Assembly (NCBI GenBank): GCA_014905825.1
Contig: JACGCN010000004.1
Coordinates: forward strand, 1,736,001 to 1,800,000
Length of the DNA stretch: 64,000 nt
Direction: 5' to 3'
DNA from: Lyophyllum atratum
Lineage: Eukaryota > Basidiomycota > Agaricomycetes > Agaricales > Lyophyllaceae
Every line of letters begins with the position of its first letter. Position 1 is the first letter of the stretch. Of the stretch, positions 58,545 to 64,000 are shown one piece after another. The translations under genes and the position numbers were made by a program. The notes beneath the pieces were generated by a model. It worked only from the letters and a program-made list of their open reading frames with translations. It made no database searches and was not told the DNA's origin.

Positions 58545-59290
58545 GCGGGAGCAATACCTGGCGCGAACGAACCTTGGACCAAGTACAAACATGCGCCATG
58601 AAAGGATATTTATTCAAAGACATTTTCAGTCGTGGACTCGGAATCTAACAGAATCTAACATGTAAAATAGGCATACTTATCCCCTGATCGATTTTGATGT
58701 CGTTATTGGCGACCACTGACGCCATGTAACTGTGTGGCGTTTGGTTACACCAAATTTTTCATTTCATACTCACCGCCGCTTGGTCTCACCAATCCCACTC
58801 CCTATTCCTCCAAAGTTCCATTACTCTGACGTTTCCATTATTTCTTATATATTCATCAAGTATCTAAGCAGACGTATGTAATGCAGATACGTCGTGCGGC
58901 TGCGAGGGTCCACTGCTATCCCGAATGGTCCCTGCAGGCCCCGTCAATTTACAGAGCCTTTGGCACCCTAAGGACGCGTCATTACTACACTATGAATACA
59001 ACGTCTATCGCATGATGAGGATATCAAAAGTCCGCATCTCATCCTTGCTAAGTCTGAATGAGGGAGACCTATTTAAATCGTGCTGGTGCAAGAACGAAGG
59101 GTAACGCATTTAATATCGCTCGATGCCGACATGTGCAGTGGCCGATGTTCACGCCGTCTGGTTCTAGTCAAGCTTTCTATCCTTCTTTCTTCTCTCGTTG
59201 ATGATTATGATAATGGTCAAGGATGTTTTCTGGATTTATTACATGTCTTACGATAAAGACTAGCTATATACATTATCTTCAAATTCAATA
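58545..59290. other. intergenic between convergent Egt1 and GH17 genes
   Basis: 3' flanks of two genes. A T-rich section near 58740-58860 is seen. No gene or tRNA was recognised. Confidence 0.4.
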
Positions 59291-60522
59291 TCAGCAGGCC
59301 GTGAAGACGTCAGCCGGGAGATTGATTTTCCCGATACCGAAGCTGCGCTCCCTGTCGTTGGCTTTCCACAACTGGTCGTCGTTCTCAAACGCGTACACCG
59401 AGACGCTCCTGTCGCCTGCGGAAGCGCAGTTGAGACTGTGAAGCGCATTGCGCTCATCAGCAAGTGATGGCACCGCGACGCCGAAGTTTGCACCGCGCGA
59501 TGGCCATCCGGATCTGTACGAGAACGAACATTGTAAGCATGCGTAAGGGCATAGTGGTAGATGTGACCCACTCGGTGATGATTATTTTTTTCCCTGGGCA
59601 TGCAGCCCTCAAAGCTGGTACGACAGTCTTGAAGACGAAGTTTCCAGCTTGGCCGGAGGTTCGGCCACCGTCGTAGAAAGCGCTGGGTGGAAGATGATGA
59701 GAGCCGGTTGAGAGTCAATGAAGTAGATGCAGAACATACTGTGCGTTAGCGCCAACAAAGTCGGCCCCGCAAAGCGCTGGGCTGTCCCGGATAGCCACCC
59801 ACGTATGCACTGTGGACACGGGGGTTGAGATATTAATGGATCGGAGGTAACCTTGAGGACGGCCCGGTTAACGTTCCTGTGACGATGTCATATGAAGAAC
59901 AGGATAGGGATACATACCTCGGACATTGTAGACTTTGGCCATGATGTTAGCTGGGGTATCGGCCGCTTCGTTTCCGATGGTGAGGCCAGCGTATCGGCCA
60001 GCGCCATACTTTGCGTATGCCGTGCGGAAGGTCTGCACATCGTTGCTGGACGAAGGAGTCAGATGCGCAGTTGGTCTCGAGTGCGAGGGAAGCTCACTTG
60101 ATTTGTGTCATGCTAGACGCAACCGTGCCCTTGACCGAAGGATGAGCATGTACATACACCTGAGGATCTTTCTAGAGAGCTCACCGTGATGTAGATTCCC
60201 GCCATGACTTGAATACCAGCCGCTGCCGCTGCTGATGAAGCGAGGTTTAAAGCATTGCAGTCAAAGCCCGTGATACGGATGGACTTGAACCCTGCGTTTT
60301 TCGCGTTATTCGCGACAGTGTTCCACTGCAGGAATCATATTCAGCGACAACTCCAGAGGACGATGTGATGGAATTGCCCACCTGAGCTTGTGTTCTGCAG
60401 ACATAACTCGTTGATCCGCCAATACTGTTTGACGCACCCACTCCAACGAAATTGTTAATAGCCAGAGATGGGAGCACAAAGGCAGAGATGGCAATGAAAA
60501 GCTTCGAGGTCGTGGAAAACAT
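59291..60522 (-). CDS. glycoside hydrolase family 17-like glucanase
   Basis: Secreted beta-1,3-glucan-active enzyme, probably for wall remodelling. Start MFSTTSKLFIAISAFVLPSL with a signal peptide to about residue 21 (AINNFVGVGAS), then TQAQ|WNTVANNAKNAGFKSIRI, TGFDCNALNLASSAAAAAG, IQVMAGIYI, TFRTAYAKYGAGRYAGLTIG and NEAADTPANIMAKVYNV. The acid/base Glu is in IGNE. A nucleophile Glu is read across an intron in PGKKIIITE|SGWPSRGANF (usual family text: ETGWPS). The end, ALHSLNCASAGDRSVSVYAF with ENDDQLWKANDRERSFGIGK, matches the common fungal C-terminus, stopping at 59291-59293. About seven introns. The protein is short (about 320 residues), consistent with a single catalytic domain. Confidence 0.86.
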
Positions 60523-61919
60523 GTTGCTTCTGCTTGAACAAAGAATGCAAATCGATGGGCCTCTCTTATAGACCTCAGAGCCGCCCAGCTCCCAAACGGT
60601 GGTCGACCCATCACTGCACTGCATTTCTGGACCATCTGCCGCGCATGGTGTATCATCATATCCCCAGGAAAACCAGAGAAACGCGTTCTGTTGAGCATGT
60701 GCGTCCTTACGATGCCATCACCGGAAAGCATCGCCTTAGAACCTCAAGTTCCCTGACGATACCTCGAGGCGGATGGATCAAGAGACATGTCCGAAGCGAG
60801 TACACCGTACCAGGACAAAAAAGTAGCATGCAATGCATCCGCCCGGAGTCGTGTATGGTATATGGAGAACTGTGCAGCAGTGCATGGCGTATTGTCGTCC
60901 TCGGGGGTGGGGAACAGGCGAAGACGACATACGAGATACGCGGAGCCTGGAACGCCTAGCATTACCAAGGTGTAGCCTCAACTGGGCCCATACGAAAACC
61001 AAATTCGTCGCCAATTCTAGCAAGACCAATGGAAACAAGGAACTGAGGGTGGAATGATGTTGAGCTGATGATTGACAACGCCGCCGATGCTCCGTAACCC
61101 CAGGTTACTCTGCGCAGATCATGATTCATTTCCGGATTAGCCATGCGTTTTCTTCGTGGCGTCGTTAACGACCTAGCCATCGGCATATAATGTGAATGGT
61201 GAATGCCATATCATCGTGGCGGTGAGTAAAGAGAACGACGAAATCAGCGAAGATCCGATCGACGACCATGATCATGATCGCCTTGATCGGCATGGGAGGC
61301 TTTCGAAAACAACAACACGCTATAATGATAGGGAGCCTATTAGCCAAAAACCCTGACTCGGACTCAAGACCGTGCAACCAACCTATGTAAGTCGAGATAC
61401 GCTGCCTGGCGCTGCCAACCTGCAGCGAGGGTATTTGTTTCCAATCCTGCAAGGGGATGGAAACTATATCACATAGTCGAATTTGCCCGACGGGCAGGCT
61501 GGCACATACGCGAAGAATAGTGGAGGCGGAAGTCGGATTTTGCACTTGGAGAGGTTGAGCTATGACTGATTAAATACTCTTTCCGAAAACTGAATTGCTT
61601 ATTAGAACGAACGGCTGGCGCTCTTATGGCTCGAAGAAGCCGGTCGAGGTCAATGATTACAGGATCAGGATAGGTGCAGCTTTGTTCGTGGGTCTGATGT
61701 TCTTCCCTTTTTGATACTACCGTTCAAATGGCCCCTTGACGATATGGGCTATCAACCTGGTACGCGTCACGCCGTTCCCGGGCTTCCACACTCCAATGAA
61801 ATTTCAGCATGTCCGCCCCAGGCGCAAATTCCAATAAAATGTTCCTCCAGTTTCCTTGTACAAAAATGTCCGTGCCGAGGTCCAGGTATATGTACAGTCG
61901 AATATGACGGGATCGAGCT
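60523..61919. other. long intergenic region
   Basis: About 1.4 kb. Frames include a 126-codon minus ORF (61165-61545) with one hydrophobic stretch but no recognisable domain. Nothing in it can be called. Confidence 0.4.
60565..60570 (-). promoter_or_regulatory. TATA-like element of the GH17 gene
   Basis: On minus, TATAAG in CTATAAGAG lies about 45 bp upstream of the GH17 ATG at 60522. Confidence 0.4.
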
Positions 61920-63305
61920 TTAAACGCCCACTGCCTGCAAGAAGTCCTCAGTTTCGTTACCTTCGTTCATCCTAATGACCGGGATAGCAACCCGAACCGT
62001 CCCATACCCTCCTCGTGCCTGTTTATCGTACAGGTACTGCTGGGCGTACTGGACCGCCAAGCGCTTCTCATTGAGCGAAGCATCCTGTCCAAGCCATATG
62101 TACACCGCGGGACGAGGGTGGGACGAGCAATCCAGTAAGAAGGCGTCCGAAGAACTGAGGGATGATTTGGTAGGGGGTTCGACCACTTCGAAGACGGCGG
62201 AGCCAGTGGCATCTGAGATCTTGAGTAATATGGGAGGCACGTCAGGTATATCCTGCCATGTGCCTGGTTCTCGTAGGGTGACATTGTCGCCAAATTCTGA
62301 TAGGAAGACTCCAGCACCTGAACCGCCCTCGTCTAAAATGGTACGAATCAACGGTGCTCATGGATGCGGAAGTCGGATAGGAACTTGCCATAAACGGTCA
62401 CATCGCACTGACCACCTCTTTCATTTGCTAGGCTCTGAACAAACTCTGCGGCCTTGAACTTCTCCTTGCCTACGCTAGCCTTGGTGTTGAACTGCCACAG
62501 CTTCGTGCCTTTGTCGAGGACGTAAACATCGCCTTCGACGAGACTCGAGGCCTCCGCTGCAACTTCGCGGACCACGAGGTTGATGGTGCCGGAGGCGCGG
62601 GAGAGGTTGACGCGGTAGAGCTTGTGAAGGTCGAGAGGTGGGGGGTCGGTAACATGCTGGAAGCCGGTGGCGACGCCGCCTTTGAGGGAGATGAATTTGG
62701 GAAAGTACGAGAGGAAGCGAGGGGATTCGTAGCCCTGTACTTCTCTGTATTGAATGGGCTGCCCGTGCAAGTCTACCAGAGGCAAGGGTTCAGATAGAAA
62801 GACATCAAGAGGGGTGGAGCAGTGACGTACGATCATCTAGCTCGACGGTCTTGTATGCAGCGGTGCCCGCTTCGTCCTGGGTAGTCTCTGCGCCCAACCA
62901 AAAGTGAAGGTCATGGGATAAAGCCTCAGAATCGGGTGTTCGCTTATACGTCTACGCAGGAACTGTATAAAACCCAGCGAACTGCCTCAATCAAGGTAAT
63001 CTACTTACATGCAGAATGATGTAGGAATCGCCGTCATAGAACGACCCGATGCGCTCCTCGGGCCAAACCACCACGCTGAAATTCTCGATCCTCCATATCT
63101 TCAGACCAACCTCGGATCCAGCGTTCTGCCAGGCACTTTCGGAGTCGCCAGCCTCCTCCCGGACGTGTTTCTCCAACTGATTGATAGCGACGTCAATACT
63201 AGGAGTTAACTCTCGTTACGGGTTCGGTGGCCTTACGTCTGAGCCGAGCAGAGCGATGTTGGAGTCTTCGATGTTGTAAGTTGTCGGTTTTGTCAAATGT
63301 GCCAT
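61920..63305 (-). CDS. gelsolin-type actin-binding protein (fragmin/severin-like)
   Basis: Predicted Ca-regulated actin capping or severing protein in the cytosol. [20 protein letters not shown] starts at 63305. Repeat 1: [54 protein letters not shown] with YKTVELDD. Repeat 2: [60 protein letters not shown] with [10 protein letters not shown]. Repeat 3: [58 protein letters not shown]. The three-repeat layout (about 380 residues) matches severin/fragmin rather than six-repeat gelsolin. It ends [16 protein letters not shown]. Five introns or so; one follows LLGSD. The gelsolin family is patchy in fungi but known in basidiomycetes. Confidence 0.88.
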
Positions 63306-63454
63306 GTTCGTACAAGATCAAGTCAGTTCGGTAACCCCGGGCCGGTATACACTGATATATCATGAACCGTTAACCAACTTCCATTAAAAACGCGTAAAGT
63401 GATATAAGATAGAAGCGTCCCTCCGACGCAGTACTGGGAGTCTACTCAGAAAGA

Positions 63455-64000
63455 CTAGTGCAGCCGAGCTAAATTGCGCCGCTTGGGTTCGACGTAGTCT
63501 ATCCCTAATTGTTCAAAGATTGCTTCCTCGGTCGTCGAGTTCAATAGTTGCCAAAAGCCCACCGCTTTATCTCCCGGTAGCTGGCTCTCTGCCTCGTCAG
63601 CATGCCATCTCCATAGTCCAAGCTCGTCGAGGTATAGATCAAGGTTTCGGGCCTTCCGCTTTAGAAGATTTCTCATCGCCACATCTCCTGTGTAGTAGAG
63701 GAGAGCAGCACCTCGAGACTTGACAGGCATTAGGCTACTCGTGGGGTATGAAGATCGGTATGAGTGAGGTTCAGAACTGATGGGTCCAAAACGCACTGGA
63801 TATGGAGTCGCCTGTATTCGCCTGTGCCCTCTTTAATTGCTATCAGGCGTTCCCGGCGCGAGCGCCAGCGCCCCTCTTCATCCTTCTCTGGCACGCGGGC
63901 CAGACCGTCATAATGGCGAAGTCCTGAGTGCAACATATCTACAAGGAGGCCGCGTTCTTGAAGAATTGGCACGACGAGTTTTTGGATTGGTGCTTCGGCT
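63455..64000 (-). CDS. family X DNA polymerase, C-terminal part (cut by window edge)
   Basis: C-terminal end of a repair polymerase of the Pol beta/lambda/Pol4 group. Only the palm and thumb end are inside the window: IQKLVVPILQERGLLVDML, GLRHYDGLARVPEKDEEGRW and SRRERLIAIKEGTGEYRRLH, then after an intron VKSRGAALLYYTGDVAMRNL, KARNLDLYLDELGLWRWHAD and the final TTEEAIFEQLGIDYVEPKRR. The SRGAALLYYTGD and EEAIFEQLGIDY segments are typical of fungal Pol X. Where the family has RRxDI, with the third catalytic Asp, this gene reads RRLHI just before the intron. That would be a lost catalytic residue or a sequencing error. The N-terminal BRCT, finger and first two Asp residues lie outside. Ends at 63455-63457. 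Confidence 0.82.

Noticed and set aside
1..64000. tRNA genes, CRISPR arrays, transposons with terminal repeats
   Set aside because: I scanned by eye for A/B-box pairs, regular spacers and terminal repeats and found no convincing case; a tRNAscan and repeat search would be decisive.

Overview
The window is ordinary chromosomal DNA of a filamentous basidiomycete, most likely an Agaricomycete. Nearly every gene is split by many short introns (mostly 45-65 nt, GT..AG, often with a CTAAC-like branch site). Genes lie on both strands without operons. Several families are typical of Agaricomycotina: a multicopper laccase, the DUF6533 seven-helix family, pepsin-like proteases with a transmembrane tail, and GH17 glucanase. 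A laccase fits a wood- or litter-decaying lifestyle, but that is inference.

Layout. 0.6-5.6 kb: laccase and the bifunctional purine enzyme ADE2, both on minus. 5.8-7.7 kb: ribosome-assembly factor Rsa3 and a small Cys/His protein. 8.7-11.2 kb: the RNA polymerase III factor BRF1 (minus). 11.8-16.8 kb: a septation-initiation (Cdc7/SepH-type) kinase (minus). 18.6-21.8 kb: a class V aminotransferase (plus, carrying an apparent frameshift) convergent with a 2-oxoglutarate/Fe(II) oxygenase (minus). 22.1-25.7 kb: a probable small hypothetical gene, a degenerate tandem repeat and a membrane protein. 26.6-30.3 kb: a plasma-membrane syntaxin and a PA-TM-RING ubiquitin ligase. 31.6-34.9 kb: a CCCH zinc-finger protein and a heme oxygenase. 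35.2-41.0 kb: two paralogous, divergently transcribed, membrane-anchored aspartic proteases. 42.7-48.6 kb: an arrestin-like protein, a two-helix membrane protein and dynactin subunit p62. 49.6-54.7 kb: a DUF6533 protein, a thioesterase-like protein and a DHHC palmitoyltransferase. 55.3-58.5 kb: ergothioneine synthase Egt1. 59.3-64.0 kb: a GH17 glucanase, a gelsolin-type actin protein and the C-terminal end of a family X DNA polymerase cut by the window edge.

Functionally this is a mixture of housekeeping genes (purine synthesis, Pol III transcription, ribosome assembly, septation, secretion, dynactin) and accessory genes (laccase, oxygenase, proteases, GH17, 7TM protein). I see no mobile element, CRISPR, rRNA or convincing tRNA, and no secondary-metabolite cluster. 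I did not find a clearly undescribed multi-gene system. The most unusual points are: microexons that carry laccase copper ligands; a start-codon-only first exon in BRF1; a 14-nt microexon in the thioesterase; a frameshift in the aminotransferase; a histidine in place of the expected third catalytic aspartate in the Pol X gene; the divergent protease pair with prion-like tails; and a TTCGAA triple repeat upstream of a TATA box and a small ORF. All gene models were read by hand from splice signals and reading frame; exon edges are predictions.
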